Positions 10,601 through 17,339 of a DNA stretch of 64,000 nucleotides are shown one piece after another (position 1 is the stretch's first letter; the number at the start of each line of letters is the position of its first letter). This DNA comes from a virus. Under the pieces are notes generated by a model. That model did no database searches. It worked only from the letters and a program-made list of their open reading frames with translations, and was not told where the DNA came from. Where the stretch lies: IMG/VR virus record IMGVR_UViG_3300009104_002192, positions 78,349 through 142,348 of that record. One strand, given 5' to 3'. A program made the position numbers and the translations under genes.

Positions 10601-11975
10601 AACCGTTCAGTTTTCAGAGGATGATTTTATTCTCGGGAGACTGGATGCGGGGACTTCTTGGAGCAGTCTAGACTCCGTGCCCGAAAAATATTTAGATACA
10701 GGACTTAATCCGTCTAAGGCTGGTATAAGTTGGAGTAATTTTCATATGGGCTTTGCTAGCTCGTCAGAGAAGCTTCACGGAAACAAATTGTTCGGGGCAC
10801 AAGGTTATCCTACCCCCATATCCGTAAATTGTGGAGACGTTATCGGAGACTCTACCTCGAACGACGAAGCCAGAATAAGCACTTACATTGAATGTACCGG
10901 AGGTGTTGATCACCGCGGTGCTGACCCTCGGGATCCTTTGACCCCGGGTCAATCTTGTCGACAATACCTTAATCCAAATTTGGCGCAAGGAAGATTTTCA
11001 AATTATATTCAACTCCCGTCCCATCATGAGGCAACTCATTCAACGCTTTACATGGTGACGAAAAACTCCCACGCACATCCCCACCATCTGAGGACTTTTC
11101 AAAATGGGATATTAAGAGGCATCAAATACAATGGATGGTATGAGAGCCTTGACCAGAAATTTAGAGAAGATAAAAATTTCCTTTTGTTTGCCGAACACGC
11201 AGATCAATTAAATTCATTTGAGCTGGTAGACGACATGATTAAGTATGGCGGTATGATTGTGCCTAGCAGGCATTCTTTAACTCCTATAAAATTTTCAGAT
11301 GGTAGATATTATATATTTGCATTAACGGATCAAAAATTTACTTTACAGAATTTAGTTTACCCATCCTCGAATACAAACAACTGTTTTAAGGAATACGTAT
11401 CGGATGTATATGGTTATGGATGGGAGCCATTAAATTATTCTGAGGTTAAAACCGAATTTTGGAATTCTGATAGACCAGAAGGAGTCTATAACTTCGATAG
11501 GTTAATCAAAGATTTAAAACACGGACATCGTTATGACAAATCTATTGGCTGGTTAGATCCTGATAATATGGAGGGTTTTGGAACCAATCATGCAACACAA
11601 TCAAGCAGGCTATTACTCTACAACGATAAGCAATCGGCTGCTACAAAAGTTTTGAACACACACAACGCTTATGATTCTGACTTAGCTAGCAAAACTATAG
11701 TAAGAAATGTAAATTCATCAGATAAGGATGTAGCTTGTGGGACTTGCGGGTTTGATTTAGTAAGTGCTCCTGTCTTAATGAAAATAGAAGTCCCTAATTC
11801 TTTAAATTATTCGGATACTGTACATAATCAAACATGGGGCTCAGATATAACTTATTATAGTGCCGGAGTTACGATAGAGGATTCTGACGTATCACATCTC
11901 AACAGCGCATACCTCTCCTTTGTTGAAGCTCTGGATCTTAAAAATTATCATGGAACCCATCTAGGCGCATACTAA
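4614..11975 (+). CDS. Giant repeat-containing LamG-like adhesin
   Basis: 2,453-residue virion protein, probably a host-binding fibre or spike. Six copies of a module begin at residues about 43, 310, 594, 1249, 1509 and 1922. Each opens with (D/N)-x-(E/D)-(V/A)-x-x-WA, followed by an amphipathic stretch ending GLR-x-K-(L/I)-KR-x-NLF and VPLI-x-D-x-G; repeats finish with a YS-(L/I)-G strand as in concanavalin-like jelly rolls. Copy three carries an inserted classical LamG/Laminin_G_3 domain (about 740-975; KFDGSSDYLTV, FTIETWINF, WYHIAAVRD, LRLFVNG) and a further beta module, in DNA visibly richer in G+C than its flanks. There is no signal peptide. Carbohydrate recognition is inferred from fold-like motifs, not shown. 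Confidence 0.7.
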   Translation: MRNARSKSTFRPRWRRRIAGKAGGQAYPILKSVTSSTGDFIYDPEVSAWAKRVNSAGGSVSNSCLEASSAFIRTIKNQPGLRQKIKRLNLFCGSNLDSSLMPLIIDEGPTQDINHNFASTEYSEKSGIKNSTASGNKYLDTGLDLSWSAVGLTFNDAHIAISTLGANTSSSYKEWIGRDHFSLGSNKENRKLQFRVGEHTIYADNPNPQQGACMGFYLGNCWWGDVSLRLNNRSLENINVSNNSPSNADLSQNFHIFKRNTAYSAPDDFDQTVNFYSIGLGLSDSEATVLYDAVSVFNQAKNRELFEALDIEVWKWANHRIPEAVGDASAHFSSLLVQNASAWMESIKNNNLREKINRANLFLGKSSSNYGYLTSLVPLIIDSGHRTDINNNFLNSDYNLKFGLHGDGATKFLDTGITTRELVSASSNSGHLSVEATSPSPTNTSSSSSNCLIGSKESISTAGGVGMSISLSKTKMTTKAWTALSKSAVPATQGMFTSSIGAGGSNSNARTYFNGAFLSDNSNDIQSTSYDSSLTGSTISLFTLNTVEYGNLGHSSQSIKSYSIGKALTDDEVQNLYAANSNVKRVEIVSDDMDSEVYDWANYRVPANGGLVTQKEAEAVNAWMLKIKTSSGLREKLKRVNLMAGSNLAAKMVPLIVDSGYSKVDKNTNLSEGDSVSTGLRAGDEKSIDTTVKLSDFLTNSSGHFSVKNYASLDTLIMGDTFAHGVITNQSSYSSETSAELLVSSDHVNGSNVFTDSSGAGHAITNHGNTSHQNAVGNPFGSGSAIKFDGSSDYLTVADSASWTFGSGDFTIETWINFSAWESTNFNTIAWFGPVQIDYKRDGGTKQLRMFCYSSGGNTSSIQTWDASLDTWYHIAAVRDSGNLRLFVNGTSLGTPPAHEGNTTLTNATGASAIMARAANSVSGVGSPDRKSAGYIYDFRVSKEAKYSDDFSKPTASFGSTGGPKPALGLTIDSNGVKGYVWDNNRSNAVSYAKLNQATTETKKTVDTSSYSHPTLYSGQPMPYWGYLNTDLPGEEDNQADVSYIVEDNGDHVIDIPQLKQASTWGPGPAAIIVYKNGVIQTHLSDWIHPYAWPIPWSRTLTDLAVGDKIKVVIQYPDWSAPGWEAWPNVWRIGAMENTTVFFKRIVPSTQNALDGLWTVSRTSATASSLYLDGSPVASSTASSNVTNVSDDYVNIMGSYSDDGSIQNHHDNASRIGFYSLGLSLTDAEALTLSEAITAFDTKMRRDLDEEVWDWAYTRVPLNGGSLSESNINNVNTFMLALKTESGLRESIKRLNVFAGSNLSSAMVPLIKDFGDSIEKNYNFTSSDVNQGLNSSGSKYLDTGMSFSELDIISYSNFHVALSRKGNSVSGYANSDAIGNGSIRLNLTNRPVVPVEGADNLIYSGSTITSSTDGSGFLVGTAVNNTETKLYKGSTSSDTGPFDGSSSMSANNFIVCGNQTEAGVVAQFSGRISIYSLGIGLTSGQVSAFNSAVSALELSLERGDFEASNSDAWKWANINVPANGGLVSQKQVTAVNKFMDSISNIHNLRDSIKRMNLFVGENLNAALVPVVSDLGASVETNNNFISSDYISTGPDAGLTGGSGKTLDLKIKARDLGDNFVMALRSNSGSTFDSSSNAPIMGVEEGFSSMTMGSNLGKLSFFTSISSAQTIDTSHYIKTPAIFKDLPRNYNGCDIVGNSILEPSLNTDVGESSCETLENAVSSYDIPNHSFIDSSLSRKILNDRLYCDYRNSDILSRGQQFYGDAGVNFSIDHEKGRNSEGVVALGENGDFCKGFYSVLCSKVEDSNISKLKMYKNGQEMVESQMVNQNIGPAAEIALFGKRNGSVFHSFPSSINIDFYCLGSNAETPDASKNPDVLGDGFLPNEVHNFLIQLDVDLNRKDFQKPDATNGILGNLQTLTSELDPEVSKWANEKVPKVGGKLNPEIVLAVNAWMTKIKERAGLRQKLKRVNLFSSVNLAGALVPIITDEGYPVDLNQGTVQFSEDDFILGRLDAGTSWSSLDSVPEKYLDTGLNPSKAGISWSNFHMGFASSSEKLHGNKLFGAQGYPTPISVNCGDVIGDSTSNDEARISTYIECTGGVDHRGADPRDPLTPGQSCRQYLNPNLAQGRFSNYIQLPSHHEATHSTLYMVTKNSHAHPHHLRTFQNGILRGIKYNGWYESLDQKFREDKNFLLFAEHADQLNSFELVDDMIKYGGMIVPSRHSLTPIKFSDGRYYIFALTDQKFTLQNLVYPSSNTNNCFKEYVSDVYGYGWEPLNYSEVKTEFWNSDRPEGVYNFDRLIKDLKHGHRYDKSIGWLDPDNMEGFGTNHATQSSRLLLYNDKQSAATKVLNTHNAYDSDLASKTIVRNVNSSDKDVACGTCGFDLVSAPVLMKIEVPNSLNYSDTVHNQTWGSDITYYSAGVTIEDSDVSHLNSAYLSFVEALDLKNYHGTHLGAY

Positions 11976-11995
11976 AACTAAAGAAAGGAAAAAAT

Positions 11996-12244
11996 ATGAA
12001 AATGATTATTCTTAACAACGAAGAACTTTCAGAGTTAGAAAAAATTAACTCAATGAACCTCCACTTGAATAGAGCTATACAAGCTGTAGAGCTAAGTGAG
12101 GGGGAGCATGGTGTAAATTCTGACATTCTTGAAGATCGCGTAACTTGGGAAAAGTGGATTGGTTTTTTACAGGATAAACCAGTAAAAGAAATTGACTTGG
12201 CTGATTTACAAAAAGATATCGACTCTTCTGAAGAAGAAAATTAA
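11996..12244 (+). CDS. Small acidic protein of unknown function
   Basis: 82 residues, rich in Glu and Asp and predicted helical (ELSELEKINSMNLHLNRAIQ). It has a strong ribosome site (AAAGAAAGGA before ATG) and follows the giant adhesin by 20 bp. Small acidic genes directly after phage fibre genes are often fibre assembly chaperones, but nothing in this sequence proves it. Not recognised as a known family. Confidence 0.5.
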   Translation: MKMIILNNEELSELEKINSMNLHLNRAIQAVELSEGEHGVNSDILEDRVTWEKWIGFLQDKPVKEIDLADLQKDIDSSEEEN

Positions 12245-12277
12245 TATCAAAAGTCTTTCTTTTATATATAATAATTA

Positions 12278-13357
12278 ATGAAGACTTTATGCGCGGCTTT
12301 AATCGTCAAGAACGAAAGTAATGTAATATCAAGGTGTTTGAGTAGCTTAAAACCTTATATAGATTACTGGCTTGTCTGCGACACCGGCTCTACAGACTCA
12401 ACCAAAGAGATGGTTCAGTCGGAGCTATCAGAAATCCCGGGAGAACTTCATGAAGTTCCTTGGGTTAATTTCGGTCACAACAGGAGCGAGCTTTTACGCT
12501 TAGCTAAGGGGAAAGCTGATTATTTATTATTGATAGACGCAGATGAAACCTTATCTGTCCACGATCCTGATTTTAAAAATAAGTTAAATTTAGATTCTTA
12601 TTTAATAAAATTTGAAGGAGATTTAGAATGGAGGCAAAAGAAGTTAGTTGGTAATCATATTAATTGGGAATACAAAGGCGTTACTCATGAATATATAACT
12701 TCTAATGAGGATAAAAATTTTCAACCGGCAGACTTTATCAGTTTAAATCATTTTTGCGACGGGGCAAGAAGGCCAGAAAAGTTCGAAGACGATATAAGTC
12801 TATTGAGAAAAGGCATAAAAGAAGAGCCTAAAAATTGTAGATATTGGTTTTATTTGGCTCAGACCCTTTTCGATCTAGGGAGATATAAAAAAGCTTTAAA
12901 AGCTTATGATTCGACAATTCAGCTATCGGAATGGGATGAAGAAATATATTATTCTTTATTTAAAAAAGCCTTATGTTTAAAACATCTTAAGGGCTTTTTT
13001 CCTTATGACCAATTCTTTAAAGCTCATCAATTTCGCCCTTCTAGGTTCGAAGCTATCCATGAGATAATCAGACATTTTAGGGAGAAGGGTTATTACGACA
13101 TGGCTTACTCTTTGTGCAAAAAGGAGATAAATAAGCCTGAAAGTCAAGATTTACTATTCATAGATAAGAGTTTAAACAACTACAAATTAAAAGACGAACT
13201 TGCCGTATGCTCATATTGGGTTGGAGAATTCGAAGAAAGCGGCAGATTAAATGAGGAATTGCTGAAAAACCCAAAAGTGCCAGAATTCGAAAAGAATCGA
13301 ATAAAAACGAACCAGCAGTTTGCTGAAAATAAAATCAAAGAAAAGTGTAATTACTAG
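12278..13357 (+). CDS. GT2 glycosyltransferase with TPR-like tail
   Basis: 359 residues. The N-terminal GT-A domain starts CAALIVKNESNVISRCLSSL and continues VCDTGSTDST and LLIDADE; this last is the DxD-type nucleotide-sugar/metal site. Residues from about 180 form TPR-like helices (YWFYLAQTLFDLGRYKKALKAY), an arrangement common in bacterial GT2 enzymes that glycosylate proteins. It would transfer a sugar from a nucleotide-sugar donor; donor and acceptor are unknown. The start ATG has no Shine-Dalgarno, but a TATAAT-like box lies 5 nt upstream. It sits between fibre genes and neck genes, so virion fibres are a plausible acceptor. A neck gene begins 3 bp after its stop. Confidence 0.8.
   Translation: MKTLCAALIVKNESNVISRCLSSLKPYIDYWLVCDTGSTDSTKEMVQSELSEIPGELHEVPWVNFGHNRSELLRLAKGKADYLLLIDADETLSVHDPDFKNKLNLDSYLIKFEGDLEWRQKKLVGNHINWEYKGVTHEYITSNEDKNFQPADFISLNHFCDGARRPEKFEDDISLLRKGIKEEPKNCRYWFYLAQTLFDLGRYKKALKAYDSTIQLSEWDEEIYYSLFKKALCLKHLKGFFPYDQFFKAHQFRPSRFEAIHEIIRHFREKGYYDMAYSLCKKEINKPESQDLLFIDKSLNNYKLKDELAVCSYWVGEFEESGRLNEELLKNPKVPEFEKNRIKTNQQFAENKIKEKCNY
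13345..13354 (+). promoter_or_regulatory. GTGTAATTAC element before neck genes
   Basis: The ten bases GTGTAATTAC lie 6 bp before the start of the first neck gene, within the end of the glycosyltransferase gene. The same ten bases occur upstream of the tape measure gene (19346-19355). One of a family of GTGTAA elements that could be phage late promoters; function untested. Confidence 0.3.
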
Positions 13358-13360
13358 CGT

Positions 13361-13876
13361 ATGAAAGTAGTAGACATAGCTGACGAACTGTTTAATGAGT
13401 TAGGAGGGCCCTCAACCCTATCTCTTCCAGCTATCGCTTACTGGTTAAGGACCAATATCGGGACTCTTAGTAATTATTTGAATGAAGAATTTAGTTTAAA
13501 TTCTACGTCTTTAGATATAGAAAAAACAGTAGATGAGGAAAAAGTCCAAATCGATGAAGATGAAAAAGATATTTTAAAAAAGATGTATCATATTCATTAT
13601 TATGATATTTTATTAAGAAATACTTTGGCTGCAGCTGGCACCGATAGCGTTGTCGAAATCCAGTCTGACGATACAAGAGTCAGAAGAATCAACAAAAACG
13701 AATTAACTAAAACTTATATCAGTTTGAAAAGGACCGAGCAACAAGAGCTTACCAAGTTAACAAACGGGTATAAACTTAAAAAATCTCAGCCTTTACAGAT
13801 CGCTGGTGATGATACTATAAAGGGACAGTTTCCTCATAGGACTTACGAAAAAAATAAAAACAGGACTCAGGATTAA
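13361..13876 (+). CDS. Putative head-tail connector protein
   Basis: 171 residues, predicted mostly helical (IADELFNELGGPSTLS, AYWLRTNIGTLSNYLNEEF), acidic in the middle and basic at the C-terminus. It is the first of four closely packed genes leading to the tail tube, the position where siphophages keep head-completion/adaptor proteins (HK97 gp6 or SPP1 gp15 type). The N-terminal helical layout fits such adaptors, but no signature is decisive; the call rests mainly on gene order. Confidence 0.45.
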   Translation: MKVVDIADELFNELGGPSTLSLPAIAYWLRTNIGTLSNYLNEEFSLNSTSLDIEKTVDEEKVQIDEDEKDILKKMYHIHYYDILLRNTLAAAGTDSVVEIQSDDTRVRRINKNELTKTYISLKRTEQQELTKLTNGYKLKKSQPLQIAGDDTIKGQFPHRTYEKNKNRTQD

Positions 13877-13879
13877 GCC

Positions 13880-14323
13880 ATGGCTAATTTATTAAGCACT
13901 ACAGACAAGGCTTACTTTACGGGCGTTCTGGGAGATCTTTTCGATACTTTTCAAAGACCCATTAAAGTCCATAAAGAGCCTTTGAAAAAAATCGTAAACC
14001 CTGCTGTAGATGTATACGCAGGGTATGCGGACACGTCTACTCCGGACAATATAGAATTTGTCCCTCAATCTAAAATTTTTGAAGCTATGATATCTTACGT
14101 AGATAAAAGTCAGTCTTCTTTAGATACAGATATAAACATTCAAATACCTAGAAACGCTTCTGTAAGAATTAAAGTTAAACAGGACTGTAGAGATTACATC
14201 AAAACAGGAAGAACTGAAAGGATAGAAATAGACGGAAAAAGCTTTAATGTTATTGGGCAAGAAAGCGTAAAATATAATTTTGGATATTACTTATTTGTAT
14301 ATTACTTGGAACTTACAAAATAA
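13880..14323 (+). CDS. Putative head-closure (stopper) protein
   Basis: 147 residues. An N-terminal helical segment (LLSTTDKAYFTGVLGDLFDTF) precedes a predicted beta barrel (KIFEAMISYVDK, QIPRNASVRIKVKQDC, RIEIDGKSFNVIGQ), the general form of phage stopper/head-closure proteins. It lies 3 bp after the connector candidate, and its stop overlaps the next gene's ATG (TAATG), implying coupled translation. Function inferred from position and shape. Confidence 0.45.
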   Translation: MANLLSTTDKAYFTGVLGDLFDTFQRPIKVHKEPLKKIVNPAVDVYAGYADTSTPDNIEFVPQSKIFEAMISYVDKSQSSLDTDINIQIPRNASVRIKVKQDCRDYIKTGRTERIEIDGKSFNVIGQESVKYNFGYYLFVYYLELTK

Positions 14324-14934
14324 TGGGAAAAATAAATAGACAGGTTTTTAAAAAAGAGATATCGAAAGCCTTTTCGAAAAGTAAGGTTAAGCATTTGGCC
14401 TTTGAGGAAGCTCAAAAAAAAATTGATAGAATTAGAAGAGAGGCTTTGATAGAGTTTAAGCAGCACCCTGTATCAAAAGAATTAAGATCTGGGAAAAGCG
14501 CTAACAACATTTCCAACACTTTGGGAGGCAGAGGAAACCTTTTTACGTTTATAGGGTTCCAAGAAGGAGAAGACCCCACTTTTATTGTGGAGAGAGCCAT
14601 ACAAGATATAAGAATAAATAGAACTCCTAGGATCAGAGAGATAGGTAGAAGCGGAAGGTATGAAATAGCTTTTACAGCAACTTTTCCAAATGTAAAAAGT
14701 CTAGAATCTGTTACACCCATGCCTTTCGAAGGCGGCAGAAGCTGGCTAACTGCGATAGAAAGAGGTATCTCTGGCTTAAGTTATTATATTTATAGTAGAG
14801 TTAATGATATAAAAGCTAGTAGGTCTGGCAAGGGCATACAGTCCGATAGCCCTTATATACCGGGATTAAAATATAGACCAGTAGGATATATATCTTCGAT
14901 ACTCGGCAAAATAAGAAACAGAATTAAGTCATGA
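14323..14934 (+). CDS. Putative neck/tail-completion protein (HK97 gp10-like)
   Basis: 203 residues, basic. The N-terminus has long helices (FSKSKVKHLAFEEAQKKIDR); the middle has beta segments, and the C-terminal half contains Gly and aromatic residues (PFEGGRSWLTAIERGISGLSYY). Size and place, third among the neck genes, match the HK97 gp10-type tail-completion group that joins tail to head. It overlaps its upstream neighbour by 1 bp and its downstream neighbour by 4 bp (ATGA), so translation is probably coupled. No diagnostic motif seen. Confidence 0.45.
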   Translation: MGKINRQVFKKEISKAFSKSKVKHLAFEEAQKKIDRIRREALIEFKQHPVSKELRSGKSANNISNTLGGRGNLFTFIGFQEGEDPTFIVERAIQDIRINRTPRIREIGRSGRYEIAFTATFPNVKSLESVTPMPFEGGRSWLTAIERGISGLSYYIYSRVNDIKASRSGKGIQSDSPYIPGLKYRPVGYISSILGKIRNRIKS

Positions 14935-15797
14935 AAGCTCAATACGAAAATAAGGTAATTTCTAGCACTTTGTTGTGGATGGATCATACCGTAGCCTCTA
15001 TTGGCTCAGGATATACAAATCATAGTTCTTTATTCTATGACGTAGGGAGCCAATGGTATGGATATTACGCTTACGGTTTACCTTACAAACAGGTATTGTC
15101 CGATCATTCTGTTAAGCCTAATGCTCCTACCGACCCGAAGGTAATGACTGGGATATATGTCGATGGCACGTTCACTACACCCGGACAAGGAGACTTGGTT
15201 GACATAGATTACTCTAACGGGCATGTATATTTCTCTTCAGATCAGGCGGGGAAGACTTTAAGCGGAGATTATGCGGTAAAGGACTTTAATGTCTATTTAA
15301 CGAACAAGACCGATCAAGACTTACTTTTCGAGACCAAGGTGGAAACTAGACCTAAGACCAGCACAAATCCGGCCGCTTTAGAAACTGATGTTATTACATA
15401 CCCAGCGATTTTCATTAAGAATTTAGGTGGAAAAAACGAGCCTTGGGCTTTTGGCGGAGTGGACGAGACTATCACTAATGTTAGGGCTATAGTGCTTGCG
15501 GACAGTCAATTTAATCTAGACGCATCGTGTTCTATTTTAAAAGATAGGGTCCGAACAAATATAAAGTTAATTGAAGAAAATAATTACCCATTTAATGCTC
15601 TAGGTGGGTACAAATCAAGTGTATATAATTATACGGGATTAGCGGCCGGTTCCACTAGTCACGTATGGGTAAACGATGTTTACGTTTCTCAGTTTAATGT
15701 AGACTACATAAGCGAGATAAAAAACGCTAATCCTGACGTTTATAGCGCTATTGTAGATGTAGATCTGAGAAGCGAAAACAGAATGCCCAGAGCGTAA
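14931..15797 (+). CDS. Structural protein near tail tube, possibly tail terminator
   Basis: 288 residues, predicted beta-rich (VDIDYSNGHVYFSSDQAGKT, ADSQFNLDASCSILKDRVRT). It has no membrane segment or signal peptide. As the last gene of the neck run and the one directly before the tail tube, it occupies the usual slot of a tail terminator or tail completion protein, although it is longer than typical terminators (130-200 residues). I do not recognise a family; virion role is inferred from context only. Confidence 0.45.
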   Translation: MKAQYENKVISSTLLWMDHTVASIGSGYTNHSSLFYDVGSQWYGYYAYGLPYKQVLSDHSVKPNAPTDPKVMTGIYVDGTFTTPGQGDLVDIDYSNGHVYFSSDQAGKTLSGDYAVKDFNVYLTNKTDQDLLFETKVETRPKTSTNPAALETDVITYPAIFIKNLGGKNEPWAFGGVDETITNVRAIVLADSQFNLDASCSILKDRVRTNIKLIEENNYPFNALGGYKSSVYNYTGLAAGSTSHVWVNDVYVSQFNVDYISEIKNANPDVYSAIVDVDLRSENRMPRA

Positions 15798-15830
15798 AAT
15801 GTTAATTATTTTAATAAATAATTAAAAAAA

Positions 15831-15840
15831 GTGTAAAAAT
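15831..15840 (+). promoter_or_regulatory. GTGTAAAAAT element upstream of tail tube gene
   Basis: GTGTAAAAAT lies 26 bp before the tail tube ATG in an A/T-rich 69-bp gap. Because the tail tube must be made in large amounts and a terminator follows its gene, a strong promoter is expected here. No good TTGACA/TATAAT pair is obvious, which makes this shared element the best candidate. Confidence 0.35.
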
Positions 15841-15866
15841 AAATATCAACTAAGGATTTAAAAATT

Positions 15867-16985
15867 ATGGGAAAAAATAGAATCATTTATCAGAGTCAGG
15901 CCGTGTATGCCGGGCCCGCCGCCCCTAGTGGAACCTATCTCAATGAGACAGGTGTTGCGGCAGGCGTATCATACGCTCAACCTTCGAACCTCCAACGTGT
16001 ACAGAACGTCAACTATAGCTTTGACATTTCTCGTACAGATGTTAACCAATTTGGTGAGCTAGCAAATATCGACCGGGTTATTCTCGAATCTCCTTCTGTG
16101 TCGCTGGACTTCTCTTACTACTTTGCAGATTTTGCAAACGAGAAGACGCTTGGCTTTACCATCATGAACAACTCTACTCTTAAGTCTTCCATCTCTGGAA
16201 TGCTTAACCGAGTGACCGATGAGAGAAATTATTATGTTAGGGTAGTCAACGAAGGTCAAGACGTTAACGATCTTACTGGGGCGACTACAACTGGCACGGG
16301 CGTTAATGACGTGGTTGCTATCGGTAATGCCTTTTTGGCATCTTACTCTAGTGACGCTTCTGTGGGAGACTTCCCAACTGCAAGTATCACTGTGGAAGCT
16401 TTGAATATCGCTTTCGATAAGGGTACCACAGGAAATATTATTCCTGCCATTAACCCCACTACAGGCGGAAAGAAGACGCAAACATATGCACTTCCAGATG
16501 CAAGCTCGAATGTCCAAAACGATTACTCGGTCGTAAGACCCGGAGATATCACCATGGACCTCGCTACGGGGCTTTTAGGTGCAGACGATGGCGACGTTAA
16601 GATCCAAAGCTACAGCTTAAGCTTTGACTTGGCTCGTGAGCCACTGCAGCAGCTTGGAAGTAAGTTCGCGTTTGCTCGTGAAATGACCTTCCCTGTTACG
16701 GTTTCTCTATCTGTTGACGCTCTATTGGGCGATCTGCGTACTGGCAACTTGGCTGACCTCGTTTCTGGTGACGGCACCTCGGTGCACGATCTGGTAATCC
16801 ACCTTAAGAGTGGAGGAGACGACCACTGTCAATATCTCTTGAAGCAGGCTAAGCTTGACGGACACAGCTATAGCACCTCGATTGGTGACAACAAGACTGT
16901 TACGTTGAACTTCAGCTCTCAGATTGGTTCTTCACAGCAAACTGGTGTTGGACTGTTTATGAGTGGTGTTGGACACGACGCATAA
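15867..16985 (+). CDS. Probable major tail tube protein
   Basis: 372 residues. The pattern VQSYSLSFDLAREPLQQLGS followed by FAFAREMTFPVTVSLSVDALLGDL is one I associate with tube proteins of marine phages; the N-terminal half has matching strands (VNYSFDISRTDVNQFGE). Such proteins stack as rings into the tail tube around the tape measure. Codon choice and G+C are visibly different from neighbours (more CGT, CTC, AAC, GGC), as expected for a very highly expressed gene. Its own leader has AAGGA, and a strong terminator follows at 17009-17039, so it can be transcribed in excess. No proteolysis signal seen. Confidence 0.7.
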   Translation: MGKNRIIYQSQAVYAGPAAPSGTYLNETGVAAGVSYAQPSNLQRVQNVNYSFDISRTDVNQFGELANIDRVILESPSVSLDFSYYFADFANEKTLGFTIMNNSTLKSSISGMLNRVTDERNYYVRVVNEGQDVNDLTGATTTGTGVNDVVAIGNAFLASYSSDASVGDFPTASITVEALNIAFDKGTTGNIIPAINPTTGGKKTQTYALPDASSNVQNDYSVVRPGDITMDLATGLLGADDGDVKIQSYSLSFDLAREPLQQLGSKFAFAREMTFPVTVSLSVDALLGDLRTGNLADLVSGDGTSVHDLVIHLKSGGDDHCQYLLKQAKLDGHSYSTSIGDNKTVTLNFSSQIGSSQQTGVGLFMSGVGHDA

Positions 16986-17008
16986 TAAATCTTAAAAGAT
17001 TAAAACAT

Positions 17009-17039
17009 GGGCCCCTCTTTTAGAGGGGTCCTTTTTTTT
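17009..17039 (+). terminator. Rho-independent terminator after tail tube gene
   Basis: A ten-pair stem (17009-17018 with 17022-17031, one G-T pair) with a 3-base loop is followed by eight T residues (17032-17039). It is 24 bp past the tail tube stop codon and would limit read-through into the chaperone genes. Confidence 0.92.
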
Positions 17040-17047
17040 GTATTGGA

Positions 17048-17057
17048 GTGTAAAAAC
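17048..17057 (+). promoter_or_regulatory. GTGTAAAAAC element after terminator
   Basis: GTGTAAAAAC begins 9 bp past the terminator T-run and 29 bp before ATG 17077. A new promoter is needed here if the terminator is efficient. It shares GTGTAAAAA with the element before the tail tube gene. Confidence 0.35.
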
Positions 17058-17076
17058 TAGTAAGGAAAAAGGGAAA

Positions 17077-17310
17077 ATGTCTGGCTTTAATCAGGACGGA
17101 AAAGCTAAGGAATTCATATTCTTTCATAATCGTCGTAAGATAATTAATCTCTACAAACAGTATTTATTTTTACTGGAAGATTTAAAAGAAGACTACGATA
17201 TACCAGATGAAATTTATGAAAGAAATAGGAAGAGAGTGCTTGATTTCGGCAACGACACTATTCGTGAGTTAGAAGAAAATCTGGAAAAATTTGAGATTTA
17301 TTTGAAATAA
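17077..17310 (+). CDS. Small helical protein before tail chaperones
   Basis: 77 residues from ATG 17077, chosen over an in-frame TTG at 17038 because the TTG lies in the terminator tail and AAGGAAAAAGGG precedes the ATG. It is all-helical and charged (FFHNRRKIINLYKQYLFLLEDLKEDYD...VLDFGNDTIRELEENLEKFEIY). It sits between tail tube and tape measure, where tail assembly chaperones are found, so a chaperone or tail assembly cofactor is likely. Family not recognised. Confidence 0.5.
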   Translation: MSGFNQDGKAKEFIFFHNRRKIINLYKQYLFLLEDLKEDYDIPDEIYERNRKRVLDFGNDTIRELEENLEKFEIYLK

Positions 17311-17339
17311 ATTATAATATTTAGGCAAAAGGAAAAGTT

